64,000 nucleotides of DNA from Paraburkholderia elongata (GTDB taxonomy: Bacteria > Pseudomonadota > Gammaproteobacteria > Burkholderiales > Burkholderiaceae), in contig NZ_WOEZ01000245.1 of the NCBI RefSeq assembly GCF_013177735.1, forward strand, positions 62,001 to 126,000, read 5' to 3'. Position numbers and translations under genes: made by a program. The notes below the pieces were generated by a model. That model worked only from the letters and a program-made list of their open reading frames with translations. It did no database searches and had not been told where the DNA came from. Below are positions 40,605-49,747 of the stretch, in pieces; the first letter of the stretch is position 1, and every line of letters starts with the position of its first letter.

Positions 40605-42716
40605 TCAGCTCCCCAGTGCCGGATCGCTCATGCTGCTCTTGCCGGTTTCCACGTGTCCGGCGAAGCGTCGCGCGAACGACGGGTCCGTGTCGACGGTAAT
40701 CGCCAGGTCGTACCAGCCATAGGCGTTGCGCAGATCGAGATACAGCTGTTCGGTATCCCCGCCGCGCACCGAATGCTTGACCACGTTGTTCGCGTCATAG
40801 GCATTGACGATAGTGAACTGGCAGTGCGCGCTGCCCACGTTTTCCAGCCGCAATTGCAGGTTGCCGTTGGCGACGTCATAGCCTTCGGCGACTTCCGGCC
40901 GCGCGATGTCGGAGCCGTTCCACCAGCTTCTCGCGACCGGCTTGCCCGCGAAGCGGCGCAGGAAACCGTTCGGGCCGTAGACCGTGTAATCGTAGGTGCC
41001 GTCGACATTCAACGGCAACTGATCCTGCAGCCGCTTGCCGGCTTCAACCGTATACGTAAGCGGCGCAGCGAGACCATTCGCGGCATAGACGAGAAACACG
41101 GCGCCCGTGCGGCCCGAATTGACGAAACGCATCGTCAGCTTGTTCGCCGAGCCTTCACCGTGGACGCGCACGAACAGTTCGTACGGCAGCGCGCGAGCCG
41201 GGCGTGCGCCGGGTTCCTGCTTCGGTACGGCCTGCAGGAGCGGCGGCAGCGGCACATAGTCCGGATGCCGATTCTGATCGGGCGGCACGTAGCCGCTCGT
41301 GCTTGGCAGCGTCGGGAATGCGTCGTTCGGGGTGCTGAAGTTGAACGCCGACATCAGATCGCCGCACACCGCGCGGCGCCACGGCGTAATGTTCGATTCG
41401 CCGAGATTGTGCTGCTGGCCGAAGCGCTTTTCGATAAAGCGGATCACTGACGTATGGTCGAACAGTTCCGAGCACACATAGCCGCCTTTCGACCACGGCG
41501 AAACCACCAGCATCGGCACCCGCGGGCCGAGTCCGTACGGACCCGCCGGCGTTTTGCCATTGCCCGGATAGTTTTCATTGCTGGTGTCGACGGTCGACAA
41601 ACCGTTTGCGCTCGACGCCGGCGCGAACGGCGGCGCCATGTGATCGAAGAAGCCATCGTTCTCGTCGTAATTGATCAGCAGCACGGTCTTGCTCCACACC
41701 TCGGGATTGGACGTGAGAATCTGCAAGACCTGATCGATGTACCACGCACCGTAGTTCGACGGCCAGTTCGGGTGCTCGGAATACGCTTCCGGCGCGACGA
41801 TCCACGAGACCTGCGGCAGGGCATTGTTCTGCACGTCGCGCTTGAGGATGTCGAAGTAGCCGTCGCCGTTGGCCGCGTTCGTGCCCGTGCGGGCGTTGTC
41901 GTACAGCGGGTTGCCCGGCTGCGCGTTGCGGTACTGGTTGAAGTAGAGCAGCGAGTTGTCGCCGTAGTTGCCGATGTACGCGTTCTGCGTCCAGCCCCAC
42001 GAGCCGCTTGCGTTGAGTCCTGTACCGATGTCCTGATAGATCTTCCAGGTGATGCCGGCGTTCTGCAGCACTTCCGGATAGGTGGACCAGCCGTAGCCGA
42101 GCTCCGAGTTGTCGATCACCGGGCCGCCGCCGTTGCCGTCGTTGCCGACCCAGCCGCTCCACATGTAGTAACGGTTCGGGTCGGTCGGGCCCATCAGCGA
42201 GCAGTGGTACGCGTCGCAGATCGTGAAGGCGTCGGCGAGTTGATAGTGAAACGGAATGTCGTCGCGCGTGAGGTAGGCCATCGTCGTGGTGCCCTTGGAC
42301 GGCACCCATTGATCGTAGCGGCCGCCGTTCCATGCCGCGTGCGTGCTGGTCCAGTCATGCGCGAGGTCTTGCAGGAATTGCAGGCCGAGGTTCGGCGCGG
42401 TGGGGCGGAACGGCAACACATAGCCGACATCCGCGGCGAGCGGCTGGTACCAGACCGGCTTGCCGTTGGGCAGGTTGATCGCGCGCGTGTCGCCGAAACC
42501 GCGTACGCCCTTGAGCGTGCCGAAGTAGTGGTCGAACGAGCGGTTTTCCTGCATCAGCACGACGATGTGTTCGACGTCGCGGATCGTGCCGGTCTTGTTG
42601 TTGGCGGGAATGGCGAGTGCGTTGCGAATGCCCAGCGGCAGCATGCTCAACGCGGTGGCGGAACCGGCTGCATGCGCGGCGGAGCGTAGAAAATCACGGC
42701 GATTTTTTGAGGTCAT
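40605..42716 (-). CDS. Tat-exported phospholipase C-like phosphoesterase (703 aa)
   Basis: This is a secreted phosphocholine-specific or non-haemolytic phospholipase C-type enzyme. It starts with a Tat signal (NRRDFLRSAAHAAGSATALSML). The phosphoesterase domain follows, with the conserved EHIVVLMQENRSFDHYFGTLKGVRGFGD, DAYHCSLMGPTDPNR and YDENDGFFDH blocks that hold the metal and nucleophile residues. Two C-terminal domains of about 90 residues each (DUF756-type) begin near residue 540. The length of about 700 residues is standard. The ATG at 42716 places the RR pair near the start. It could provide phosphate or choline from phospholipids. Confidence 0.9.
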   Translation of the reverse strand: MTSKNRRDFLRSAAHAAGSATALSMLPLGIRNALAIPANNKTGTIRDVEHIVVLMQENRSFDHYFGTLKGVRGFGDTRAINLPNGKPVWYQPLAADVGYVLPFRPTAPNLGLQFLQDLAHDWTSTHAAWNGGRYDQWVPSKGTTTMAYLTRDDIPFHYQLADAFTICDAYHCSLMGPTDPNRYYMWSGWVGNDGNGGGPVIDNSELGYGWSTYPEVLQNAGITWKIYQDIGTGLNASGSWGWTQNAYIGNYGDNSLLYFNQYRNAQPGNPLYDNARTGTNAANGDGYFDILKRDVQNNALPQVSWIVAPEAYSEHPNWPSNYGAWYIDQVLQILTSNPEVWSKTVLLINYDENDGFFDHMAPPFAPASSANGLSTVDTSNENYPGNGKTPAGPYGLGPRVPMLVVSPWSKGGYVCSELFDHTSVIRFIEKRFGQQHNLGESNITPWRRAVCGDLMSAFNFSTPNDAFPTLPSTSGYVPPDQNRHPDYVPLPPLLQAVPKQEPGARPARALPYELFVRVHGEGSANKLTMRFVNSGRTGAVFLVYAANGLAAPLTYTVEAGKRLQDQLPLNVDGTYDYTVYGPNGFLRRFAGKPVARSWWNGSDIARPEVAEGYDVANGNLQLRLENVGSAHCQFTIVNAYDANNVVKHSVRGGDTEQLYLDLRNAYGWYDLAITVDTDPSFARRFAGHVETGKSSMSDPALGS

Positions 42717-42797
42717 GGTATTGGCTTTCGATCTTCGGTGAAGGAACGATGCACGCAACACGCGAGCCTCGCCCGCGCGAAGCGTGACGCGCGAAAC

Positions 42798-43124
42798 TCA
42801 GTCGACGGTGTGAATGACAGGTGTGGCGAGCGGCGTCGACGCGGCGGCAGACAATGCCGGGTCGGCGCTTGATGCAGGTAGTGCAGGGGTTTGAATCGTG
42901 ACTGCGGCGGGCGCGGGTGCAACGGAGGACGGATTCGCCGACAGAACCGCGGCGGTGTTGCTGTCGCCGGCGGCACTTGCGGTAGAACTAACCGCGCGCG
43001 TGTCGGGGGTTTTGTCATCGTCGTTGCCGCAAGCGCCGAGCAGCATGCAGAGCGACACGGCGGCCAGTGCGCTCGCCAAACGTTTGCGATAGAAGGCAAT
43101 GGACGGCTTCGACACAACAGACAT
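42798..43124 (-). CDS. Small alanine- and proline-rich lipoprotein (108 aa)
   Basis: A lysine- and arginine-containing start precedes a hydrophobic segment and the lipobox LLGAC, with Cys32 as the lipidated residue. GNDDD after the cysteine favours retention in the inner membrane by the Asp rule, applied loosely. The rest is a low-complexity linker rich in Ala, Pro, Ser and Thr. The ATG at 43124 follows GGAGACA; an upstream in-frame ATG at 43166 lacks a ribosome binding site. It lies 81 bases upstream of the phospholipase gene in the same direction and may be co-transcribed. The function is unknown. Confidence 0.65.
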   Translation of the reverse strand: MSVVSKPSIAFYRKRLASALAAVSLCMLLGACGNDDDKTPDTRAVSSTASAAGDSNTAAVLSANPSSVAPAPAAVTIQTPALPASSADPALSAAASTPLATPVIHTVD

Positions 43125-43261
43125 GGCAATGTCTCCGGCACGGGGAAGATGCGCCAGGGCATCCATGTGCCCAGGTGAGCGATGCGCAAGAATAGTCGCT
43201 TACCTGTGTAACTTTTGTGAAGATGTGGAAATTTGGGTATTTGTTGAGAATTGGGCGGCCG

Positions 43262-43723
43262 TCAATCCTGGATCGCGACGATGGCCTCGATCTCGACGGT
43301 AATATTGCCCGGCAGGGAACCCACACCGACCGCCGAGCGCGAATGCCGACCGGCATCGCCGAATACATCGACCAACAGATCCGAGCAGCCGTTGATCACG
43401 CGCGGGTGCTCAGTAAAATCCGGCGCCGCGTTGACCATACCCAGCAGCTTGACGACGCGCTTCACGCGCCGCAAATCGCCCAGTTCGTTATGCAGTACGG
43501 CGAGCAGATTCAGGCCGACCATTTGCGCGTGCCAGTACGCTTCGTCCGCGCTGACGGTGGCGCCGACCTTGCCGGTCATCAGCGAGCCGGTTTCGTCGAG
43601 CGGACCCTGGCCGGACAGAAACAGCAGATTCCCCTCGCGTGTGCAGTGCATGAAATTGCCGATCGGCGTCGGCACTTTCGGGAGCTTGAGGCCGCGCGTG
43701 TGCAGCCGGTCGTAGCAGTTCAT
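43262..43723 (-). CDS. RidA-family (YjgF) protein (153 aa)
   Basis: This is a RidA/YjgF-type enamine/imine deaminase-like protein. The core FLSGQGPLDETGSLMTGKVGATVSADEAYWHAQMVGLNLLAVLHNELGDL and GRHSRSAVGVGSLPGNITVEIEAI are typical; the arginine in HSRSAVGV corresponds to the substrate-binding arginine. It has about 20 more N-terminal residues than E. coli RidA and belongs to one of the longer Rid subgroups. It sits beside an IclR gene and a PLP-dependent lyase gene, whose reactive enamine product it may hydrolyse; this link is inferred. Confidence 0.85.
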   Translation of the reverse strand: MNCYDRLHTRGLKLPKVPTPIGNFMHCTREGNLLFLSGQGPLDETGSLMTGKVGATVSADEAYWHAQMVGLNLLAVLHNELGDLRRVKRVVKLLGMVNAAPDFTEHPRVINGCSDLLVDVFGDAGRHSRSAVGVGSLPGNITVEIEAIVAIQD

Positions 43724-43836
43724 CGATGGGGAAGTGATGGTGAGCGGTCTTTAAGGAGTCAGCGTTGCGCGCGCCGGGGGGACTTCAGGTTTCGTGCTTC
43801 GGACAATGTGCTCTGGGCTTTGGACTTAAGGCGGCG

Positions 43837-44712
43837 TCACGCCGCCGGCTCCTGGTCGCGATGCCGCCAGCCGAGGCGCGCTTCGATACGGGCGGCCACC
43901 GCCTGTACGGCTTGGGCGAAACGCTCGGTGCCGAGCACGGCTTTCGCCTCGGGCATCACGATCGAAATCGTGAAGACGCACGCGCCGGTGTTATCGAGCA
44001 CGGGCGCCGCGAGGCACGCCACGGACGCATCCGATTCGCCGATCTGAATCGACAGCCGCGCCTCCAACGCTTCGCGGGCGATCTGCGCGAGCACTTGCGG
44101 CCGAGTTTCCGCGCGACCGGTCGGCGAGCTTTGCGCGTGCTGCGCGAAGAACGCGACCCGTTCGGCATCCGGCAGGTGCCCGACGAGCAAACGGCCGGAC
44201 GCGGTCCAGTTGAGCGGCACGCGGCTGCCGACTCGCGAGGTCACACGAAAGTGCCCGGGGCCTTCAGCCATTTGCTGCACGACCATCATGCCGTCTTCGA
44301 GTCCGCAGACCTGCACGGTCTCTTCGACTTCCGCCGAGAGCCGCTGCATTTCTTCATGAGCGACCGCGAGGTAGTCGAGCGAGCTCGCGTACGTCAAACC
44401 GTATCCATACAGACGCGAGCCGAGCCAGATCGTGCCATCCATACGCCGCGCCAACAGGTTCTTTTCGACCAGATCGTTGATGATCGAATACACGGTGGAC
44501 AGCGGCGCGCCGACCATGCGCGCGACTTCATACGCGGTGGCGGGACGGTTCGCTTGCTGGAGCGCGTCGAGAATCTGCACAGCGCGATCGATCGCGCTGG
44601 TGCGTGTGCGTGGCGCGGCGCCTTCCTCCCGACTTTTTGCCTGGGTTTCGGCGCCGGCAGATGCCGCGGCGGGTACTGCTTCGGACGCGGAAGGTCGGGA
44701 CGTGCGAGCCAT
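43837..44712 (-). CDS. IclR-family transcriptional regulator (291 aa)
   Basis: A poorly conserved, alanine-rich start is followed by the IclR winged helix at about residues 40-95 (AIDRAVQILDALQQANRPATAYEVARMVGAPLSTVYSIINDLVEKNLL) and a GAF-like effector domain with GSRVPLNWTASGRLLVGHL and CLAAPVLDNTGACVFTISI. It is transcribed divergently from the PLP-lyase, porin and permease genes and so probably controls them. IclR effectors are usually small sugar acids or keto acids. Confidence 0.88.
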   Translation of the reverse strand: MARTSRPSASEAVPAAASAGAETQAKSREEGAAPRTRTSAIDRAVQILDALQQANRPATAYEVARMVGAPLSTVYSIINDLVEKNLLARRMDGTIWLGSRLYGYGLTYASSLDYLAVAHEEMQRLSAEVEETVQVCGLEDGMMVVQQMAEGPGHFRVTSRVGSRVPLNWTASGRLLVGHLPDAERVAFFAQHAQSSPTGRAETRPQVLAQIAREALEARLSIQIGESDASVACLAAPVLDNTGACVFTISIVMPEAKAVLGTERFAQAVQAVAARIEARLGWRHRDQEPAA

Positions 44713-44745
44713 CGTGCTCCTCTGACGTGGGATGTTTTTGTCCAG

Positions 44746-44773
44746 TTGACGCAGGGTGATTGTATGCTAGACT
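44746..44773 (+). promoter_or_regulatory. Probable sigma-70 promoter of the PLP-lyase operon
   Basis: TTGACG (44746-44751) and TAGACT (44768-44773) are separated by 16 bases, a slightly short but usable spacer. Transcription would start near 44780, about 50 bases before the ATG at 44831. Confidence 0.4.
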
Positions 44774-44792
44774 GATCCGCAATTACAACATA

Positions 44793-44812
44793 TATTCCAT
44801 AATTAAGAAATA
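44793..44812. promoter_or_regulatory. Imperfect palindrome, possible IclR operator
   Basis: TATTCC-N8-GAAATA matches its complement at five of six arm positions and lies just downstream of the predicted start of transcription, in an AT-rich block unlike its surroundings. The position would allow the divergent IclR protein to block the operon. Confidence 0.35.
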
Positions 44813-44830
44813 CGAGGTTGGAGGCGCTTC

Positions 44831-46033
44831 ATGGACATTCGCTCTCGCTTTGGCTTACGCCCTGTCATCAATGCTTCGGGCACGATGACGAGTCTGGGCG
44901 CGTCCAGTGTTAGCGCACCGGTGATCGACGCGGTGGCGCAAGTGCTGCCGCAATTCGTCGAGATCGACGATCTGCAACGCCGCGCTTCGGCGGCGATTGC
45001 CCAAGCGTGCGGCAGCGAAACCGGGTATATCACCGCGTCGTGCTCGGCGGCGATCACGCTTTCCATCGCCGCCACCATGACGGGCGACGACCACGGCCTG
45101 ATCGAACGGCTACCCGACACGAGCGCCATGCAGCGCAACGAAGTCGTGATTCAAACCGGCCACCTCGTCAATTATGGCGCCCCGGTGGACCAGGCGATCC
45201 GGTTGTCCGGTGCGCGCGTCGTGCCCGTGGGCGCGGCGACCGAAGCGCACGGCTACCAACTGAATACTGCCATCACCGAACGCACCGCCGCGGCGCTTTA
45301 CGTGGTTTCGCATCATACGGTGCAATTCGGCATGATCCCGCTCGAAGAATTCATTGCGGTCGCGCATGCGAAGGGCGTGCCGGTGATCGTCGATGCGGCT
45401 TCCGAATATGACCTCAAACGCTTTATCGCAGCCGGCGCCGATCTCGTGCTCTACTCGGCGCACAAATTTCTCGGCGGGCTGACCGCCGGCATTGTCGCGG
45501 GTAAGAAAGCGCTGGTACGTGCCGCGTATTTCCAGAATGGCGGCATTGGCCGCGGCATGAAAGTCGGCAAGGAAGGCATTGTTGGCGCGATCGCCGCGTT
45601 CGAACAATGGCAGCAGCGCGACCATGTCGCGGTTCGCGCCCGTGAACGCGGCCACCTCACGCTGTGGCGCGAAACCTTGAATCGTTGCGACGGCGTATGG
45701 GCGGAGATCGACGCCGACCCGACCGGCAATCCGCTTGACCGTCTGAAACTGCATATCGATCCCAGGCAGGCTCGCATCACTGCGTGGGATCTCGCCGATG
45801 CGCTCGCGCGGCCGCCCGAAGGCGAAGCGCCGGTGATCGTGCGCGATCATGAAGCGGAACTGCATTTCTTTTTCCTCGACCCGTGCAATCTGCATCCGGG
45901 CGAAGAACAGATCGTACTGGCACGGCTCACGGCCGAACTCGAGCGCGCGCGACAGTCGCCCGAACCCGTCGTAACGCCGTTCTACCAGCGCGACGCGCGC
46001 CGCATTGCCGCGCGCCGGAATTGGCCTGATTGA
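44831..46033 (+). CDS. SelA-like PLP-dependent enzyme, DgaE-type (400 aa)
   Basis: This is a fold-type I PLP enzyme of the SelA-like superfamily. The N-terminus RFGLRPVINASGTMTSLGASSVSAPVIDAV and the PLP segment VDAASEYDLKRFIAAGADLVLYSAHKFLGGLTAGIVAGKK, with the Schiff-base lysine in SAHKF, match proteins annotated as D-glucosaminate-6-phosphate ammonia-lyase (DgaE) or SelA-related. It therefore probably removes ammonia from an amino sugar acid or a beta-hydroxy amino acid. It is not a true selenocysteine synthase, since no selB or tRNA-Sec is near. GGAGG lies seven bases upstream of the ATG. The next genes encode a porin and a GntP permease. Confidence 0.82.
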   Translation: MDIRSRFGLRPVINASGTMTSLGASSVSAPVIDAVAQVLPQFVEIDDLQRRASAAIAQACGSETGYITASCSAAITLSIAATMTGDDHGLIERLPDTSAMQRNEVVIQTGHLVNYGAPVDQAIRLSGARVVPVGAATEAHGYQLNTAITERTAAALYVVSHHTVQFGMIPLEEFIAVAHAKGVPVIVDAASEYDLKRFIAAGADLVLYSAHKFLGGLTAGIVAGKKALVRAAYFQNGGIGRGMKVGKEGIVGAIAAFEQWQQRDHVAVRARERGHLTLWRETLNRCDGVWAEIDADPTGNPLDRLKLHIDPRQARITAWDLADALARPPEGEAPVIVRDHEAELHFFFLDPCNLHPGEEQIVLARLTAELERARQSPEPVVTPFYQRDARRIAARRNWPD

Positions 46034-46191
46034 TTCTCTCCCGGTTCATATCGATTCATCGATGACCGTTGTTTGACCCTAGCACCGGACTCCGTTCCGG
46101 TGCCGCTTTGACTTGCCCGCTTAGTACTACTTATATCGCCGGAACATAACCGTGTAACCGGCGTTTGTCTCTCTTTCGACTTGAGGAAACC

Positions 46192-47310
46192 ATGAAGCAC
46201 AAGCAGATTCTTCGTACGGCCATCGCGTTCGCGGCCGCCGGACTCGCCGCGCAGGCCGCCCACGCGCAAAGCAGCGTGACGCTATACGGCATCGCCGATG
46301 CCGGCTTTACCTTCACCAATAACCAGAAGGGTGAGAAGGCGTATCAGGCGACGCAAGGCAATGTGCAGGGTTCGCGCTGGGGCCTGCTCGGCAGCGAAGA
46401 TCTGGGCGGCGGCAACAAGGTCCTGTTCAAGCTCGAAAACGGCTTCAGCCTGGAGAGTGGTGCATCCGGTCAGGGCGGCCGCATGTTCGGCCGCAGCGCA
46501 TGGGTTGCGCTTTCAAACAACAAGGCGGGCACGATCACGCTCGGCCGTCAGTACAACAGCGTGCAGGACTATCTGTCGAACATGCAGATCAATGGCGTCG
46601 GCGCAATGAGCCAGTACGGCAACGCGATCTACGACAACGACGATATCAACAACACGTACCGCACCGACAACGCGGTCAAGTACACCACGCCGACGTATGC
46701 AGGGCTCACCGCAAATGCGATGTACGCGTTCTCGAACACCGCGGGCGCGTTCGCCAACAATCGCGCATGGAGCGTCGGCGCGGATTACGTGAACGGTCCG
46801 CTGCACCTTGACGCGGCCTATTCGCTGGTCAATCAGCCGGCTACCAACACCACTGGCGCGGCGCCGTCTGACAACTACTACAGCACCAGCTCGTCGATCA
46901 TCAGCGGCGTGAAGCGCAACCAGGTGTGGGGCGCAGGCGGTTCGTACGTGTTCGGCCCGGCAACCGTCCTGCTGCTGTACACGAACTCGCAATTCCAGTT
47001 GTTCAGCGGCGGCAGCCTGCGCTTTGCCAACTATGAAGCCAGCGTGAAGTATCAACTTACGCCGGCTACGCTGCTCGCGCTCGGCTACATCTACACGACG
47101 CAGAACACCAGCGGCACCACGGCCACCAGTGCTCACTACAACCAGTTGAGCCTGGGCGGCGAGTACTTCCTGTCGAAGACCACCGACCTCTACCTGAACG
47201 GTATCTACCAGCATGCATCCGGTTCGCACGCATGGGTCGAAGGCATTTCGAATCCGTCGAGCAACAACGGCCAGTTCGTGACCGTCGCCGGCATCCGCCA
47301 CAAGTTCTAA
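46192..47310 (+). CDS. Gram-negative porin (OmpC-like, 372 aa)
   Basis: The signal peptide MKHKQILRTAIAFAAAGLAAQAAHA is followed by QSSVTLYGIADAGFTFTNN, the LLGSEDLGGGNKVLFKLENGFSLESG block, RMFGRSAWVAL and a terminal VAGIRHKF. A GAGGAAAC ribosome binding site precedes the ATG. It lies 158 bases after the PLP-lyase gene and 80 bases before the GntP permease, so outer- and inner-membrane uptake steps are encoded together. It is a different porin from that at 15170-16321. Confidence 0.9.
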   Translation: MKHKQILRTAIAFAAAGLAAQAAHAQSSVTLYGIADAGFTFTNNQKGEKAYQATQGNVQGSRWGLLGSEDLGGGNKVLFKLENGFSLESGASGQGGRMFGRSAWVALSNNKAGTITLGRQYNSVQDYLSNMQINGVGAMSQYGNAIYDNDDINNTYRTDNAVKYTTPTYAGLTANAMYAFSNTAGAFANNRAWSVGADYVNGPLHLDAAYSLVNQPATNTTGAAPSDNYYSTSSSIISGVKRNQVWGAGGSYVFGPATVLLLYTNSQFQLFSGGSLRFANYEASVKYQLTPATLLALGYIYTTQNTSGTTATSAHYNQLSLGGEYFLSKTTDLYLNGIYQHASGSHAWVEGISNPSSNNGQFVTVAGIRHKF

Positions 47311-47390
47311 GTACGCCGCCCGCGCCGCTGCTCATACAACATTCCGCTCAACGGAAACCGCGGCGCGGATCTTTCCCTTCAGGAGCACCT

Positions 47391-48761
47391 ATGGCGACCG
47401 TTCAAGGAAGTCTGTTACTCGTCTATGCATTGATCGCCATCATCGCGCTGGTCGTGTTGATCGCGCGCTTCAAGATGAATCCGTTTATCACGTTGATGAT
47501 GGTGTCGGTGGCGTTGGCGCTCGCCGTCGGCATGCCGGCGACGTCGATTCTCAAGTCGTTCGAAACCGGCGTGGGCGGCACGCTCGGCCACATTGCCATC
47601 GTGGTCGGCCTCGGTACGATGCTCGGCAAGATGATGGCCGAGTCGGGCGGTGCGGAACGTATCGCGCGTACGCTGATCGACCTGTTCGGGCCGAAGAACG
47701 TGCATTGGGCGATGATGTGCATCGCGTTCCTCGTCGGCTTGCCGGTGTTTTTTGAAGTCGGTTTCGTGCTGCTGATTCCGATCGCGTTCAACGTCGCTCA
47801 GCGGACCGGTACGTCGATGATTCGTGTCGGCATTCCGATGGTGGCGGGTTTGTCTGTCGTGCACGGTCTGATTCCGCCACACCCGGCTGCGTTGCTCGCA
47901 GTCACTGCGTATAACGCGGATATCGGTCATACGATTTTCTACGCGTTGATTGTCGGCATTCCTACTGCGGCCGTTGCTGGTCCGCTGTTCTCCAAGCTGA
48001 TCGCGCGCTTTGTCGTGCTCGACGGTTTCAATCCGATGGCGCAGCAATTCATTGAACAGGATGCGCAGCGCTCGCATCAGGAATTGCCGGGCTTCGGCAT
48101 CACGTTGCTGACGGTGCTCTTGCCGGTGCTGTTGATGCTGGTCGGCAGTTGGGCCGATGTGATCGTGCCGGCCAAAACGTCGCTGAATAACGCGCTGCGC
48201 CTGATTGGCCATCCGGACATGGCTTTGTTGCTGGCCGTGCTGTTGAGCTTCTGCACGTTCGGCAAGTCGCGTGGCTTTAACCGCGAGCAGATCCTCAAGT
48301 TCACCAACGAGTGTCTTGCACCGACTGCGAGTATCACGCTGGTGGTGGGAGCGGGCGCGGGCTTCGGGCGCATTCTGATCGATAGCGGCGCGTCGAAGGC
48401 GATCGTCGATGTCGCGACGGGCGCGCATGTGCCTCTGTTGATTCTCGCGTGGCTGGTGGCGGCGTTGATTCGCGTGGCAACCGGTTCGGCGACGGTAGCG
48501 ATGGCGACGGCGGCCGGCATCATCGCGCCGATCGCTGCAGCGGCGGCGGGCACGGTGGGTGGTGTGCGGCCCGAGTTGCTGGTGCTGGCCACCGGTGCGG
48601 GTTCGCTGATCCTGTCGCACGTGAACGACGGAGGCTTCTGGCTGGTGAAGGAGTACTTCGGCATGACCGTGCCGCAAACCTTCAAAACGTGGACCGTCTG
48701 CGAAACGATTATTTCGGTGACGGCGCTGGTGTTGACGTTGGGGCTTTCGATCGTGATTTGA
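47391..48761 (+). CDS. GntP-family gluconate/sugar-acid permease (456 aa)
   Basis: This inner-membrane proton symporter has about 12-14 hydrophobic segments. The GntP signatures are FKMNPFITLMMVSVALAL, the VHGLIPPHPAALLAV loop, GAGAGFGRILIDSGASKAIVD, RVATGSATVAMATAAGII and the late SHVNDGGFWLVKEYFGM block. The family imports gluconate, glycerate, fructuronate or related acids. With the DgaE-type lyase in the same operon, glucosaminate or a related amino sugar acid is a plausible substrate. The ATG at 47391 follows AGGAGCACCT. A strong terminator follows. Confidence 0.92.
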   Translation: MATVQGSLLLVYALIAIIALVVLIARFKMNPFITLMMVSVALALAVGMPATSILKSFETGVGGTLGHIAIVVGLGTMLGKMMAESGGAERIARTLIDLFGPKNVHWAMMCIAFLVGLPVFFEVGFVLLIPIAFNVAQRTGTSMIRVGIPMVAGLSVVHGLIPPHPAALLAVTAYNADIGHTIFYALIVGIPTAAVAGPLFSKLIARFVVLDGFNPMAQQFIEQDAQRSHQELPGFGITLLTVLLPVLLMLVGSWADVIVPAKTSLNNALRLIGHPDMALLLAVLLSFCTFGKSRGFNREQILKFTNECLAPTASITLVVGAGAGFGRILIDSGASKAIVDVATGAHVPLLILAWLVAALIRVATGSATVAMATAAGIIAPIAAAAAGTVGGVRPELLVLATGAGSLILSHVNDGGFWLVKEYFGMTVPQTFKTWTVCETIISVTALVLTLGLSIVI

Positions 48762-48775
48762 GCGGGGAGGCTTTG

Positions 48776-48808
48776 TCGCGGCGTGTCTTGAGGACGCGCC
48801 GCGATTTT
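48776..48808 (+). terminator. Intrinsic terminator after the GntP gene
   Basis: A 12-bp stem (TCGCGGCGTGTC paired with GACGCGCCGCGA, one G-T pair) with the loop TTGAG is followed by TTTT. It also lies downstream of the leftward hydrolase gene and may serve both directions. Confidence 0.8.
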
Positions 48809-48908
48809 GCATTGCGCGTCCATTCGCGCGACTATTGCTGCGATCTGCCGGCTATGGAAGGCGCGATAACCTGGGCGCGTAAGTGGGAGAGGGTGGCCTT
48901 GACGACGT

Positions 48909-49739
48909 TCAACGCTGCCGAGAGATGAACGCAGCAATCGCCTCGTTCAACGCATCCGGCGCATCGCGATGCGGCGAGTGCCCACACGCGTCGAGTTTGA
49001 CCAATTGCGCATGCGGCACGTGCTCGCCGATAGCATCGATCTGAGCCATGGTGCCGTAGTTGTCGTCGTGGCCTTGCAGTGCAAGCAGAGGTTGCTTGAT
49101 GGTGGCCAGTTCATCGACGATGCGCCATTCCCTGAACGCCGGATTTAACCAGATATCGTTCCAGCCATAGAACGCGGAATCGACGTCGGCATGATAGCGG
49201 CTGAGTTTGCTGCGCAGATCCGTGGTCTCATAGAGCTGCTTGGTCTGCGCGATGCTTTCCACCGAGATATCTTCGACGAATACATGTGGTGCGATTGCGA
49301 CCGCGCCGGCCAATTCATCTGGATGCATTGCTGCGTAGAGCAGCGTGATCGAGCCGCCGTCGCTATGGCCGATAACCCACATGCGCTTGCGCTCCTGCAT
49401 GCCGATATCGAGTGCGTCGAACAGAGCGGGAAGGATATCGCGCGCTTGTGCTGTCATGAAATCGACCGGCCATTTGACGTCGTGCGCACGCGGTGTGGAC
49501 AGTCCATAACCGGGCCGCGAATAGACGAGGCCACGCATGCCGAGACGTTCGCACAAGGCTTGTGGCCAATCGCGCCACATCGCAATCGATCCGAGTCCTT
49601 CATGCAGGAATACGGCGATCGGTGCATTGCCCGCCACTTCATTCAGCCAACGATATTCGATGCGCAACTGCCCATGCGATGTCGTGGCGGGCAGTTCCGC
49701 GAAGTCGCTAACAAAGGCCGTGTTTACGGGGTTCTGCAT
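48909..49739 (-). CDS. Alpha/beta hydrolase of the box locus (276 aa)
   Basis: This is a soluble alpha/beta-hydrolase with the oxyanion region FLHEGLGSIAMWRDWP, the nucleophile elbow GHSDGG (Ser), an acid in LLALQGHDDNYG and a terminal His in KLDACGHSPHRDAP. Its length is normal. It starts nine bases after the benzoate-CoA ligase stop and ends the leftward box operon. In this setting it could rescue stalled CoA thioesters or hydrolyse a ring-cleavage lactone. These are inferences; it is not an essential box enzyme. Confidence 0.82.
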   Translation of the reverse strand: MQNPVNTAFVSDFAELPATTSHGQLRIEYRWLNEVAGNAPIAVFLHEGLGSIAMWRDWPQALCERLGMRGLVYSRPGYGLSTPRAHDVKWPVDFMTAQARDILPALFDALDIGMQERKRMWVIGHSDGGSITLLYAAMHPDELAGAVAIAPHVFVEDISVESIAQTKQLYETTDLRSKLSRYHADVDSAFYGWNDIWLNPAFREWRIVDELATIKQPLLALQGHDDNYGTMAQIDAIGEHVPHAQLVKLDACGHSPHRDAPDALNEAIAAFISRQR

Positions 49740-49747
49740 GGCTCACC

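Noticed and set aside
41454..42689. Rightward open frame of 411 codons inside the phospholipase gene
   Set aside because: It is a shadow of a well-supported Tat-exported enzyme on the other strand.
44831..46033. True selenocysteine synthase (selA)
   Set aside because: No selB or tRNA-Sec lies nearby, and the operon partners (porin, GntP permease, RidA) point to sugar-acid or amino-acid catabolism instead.
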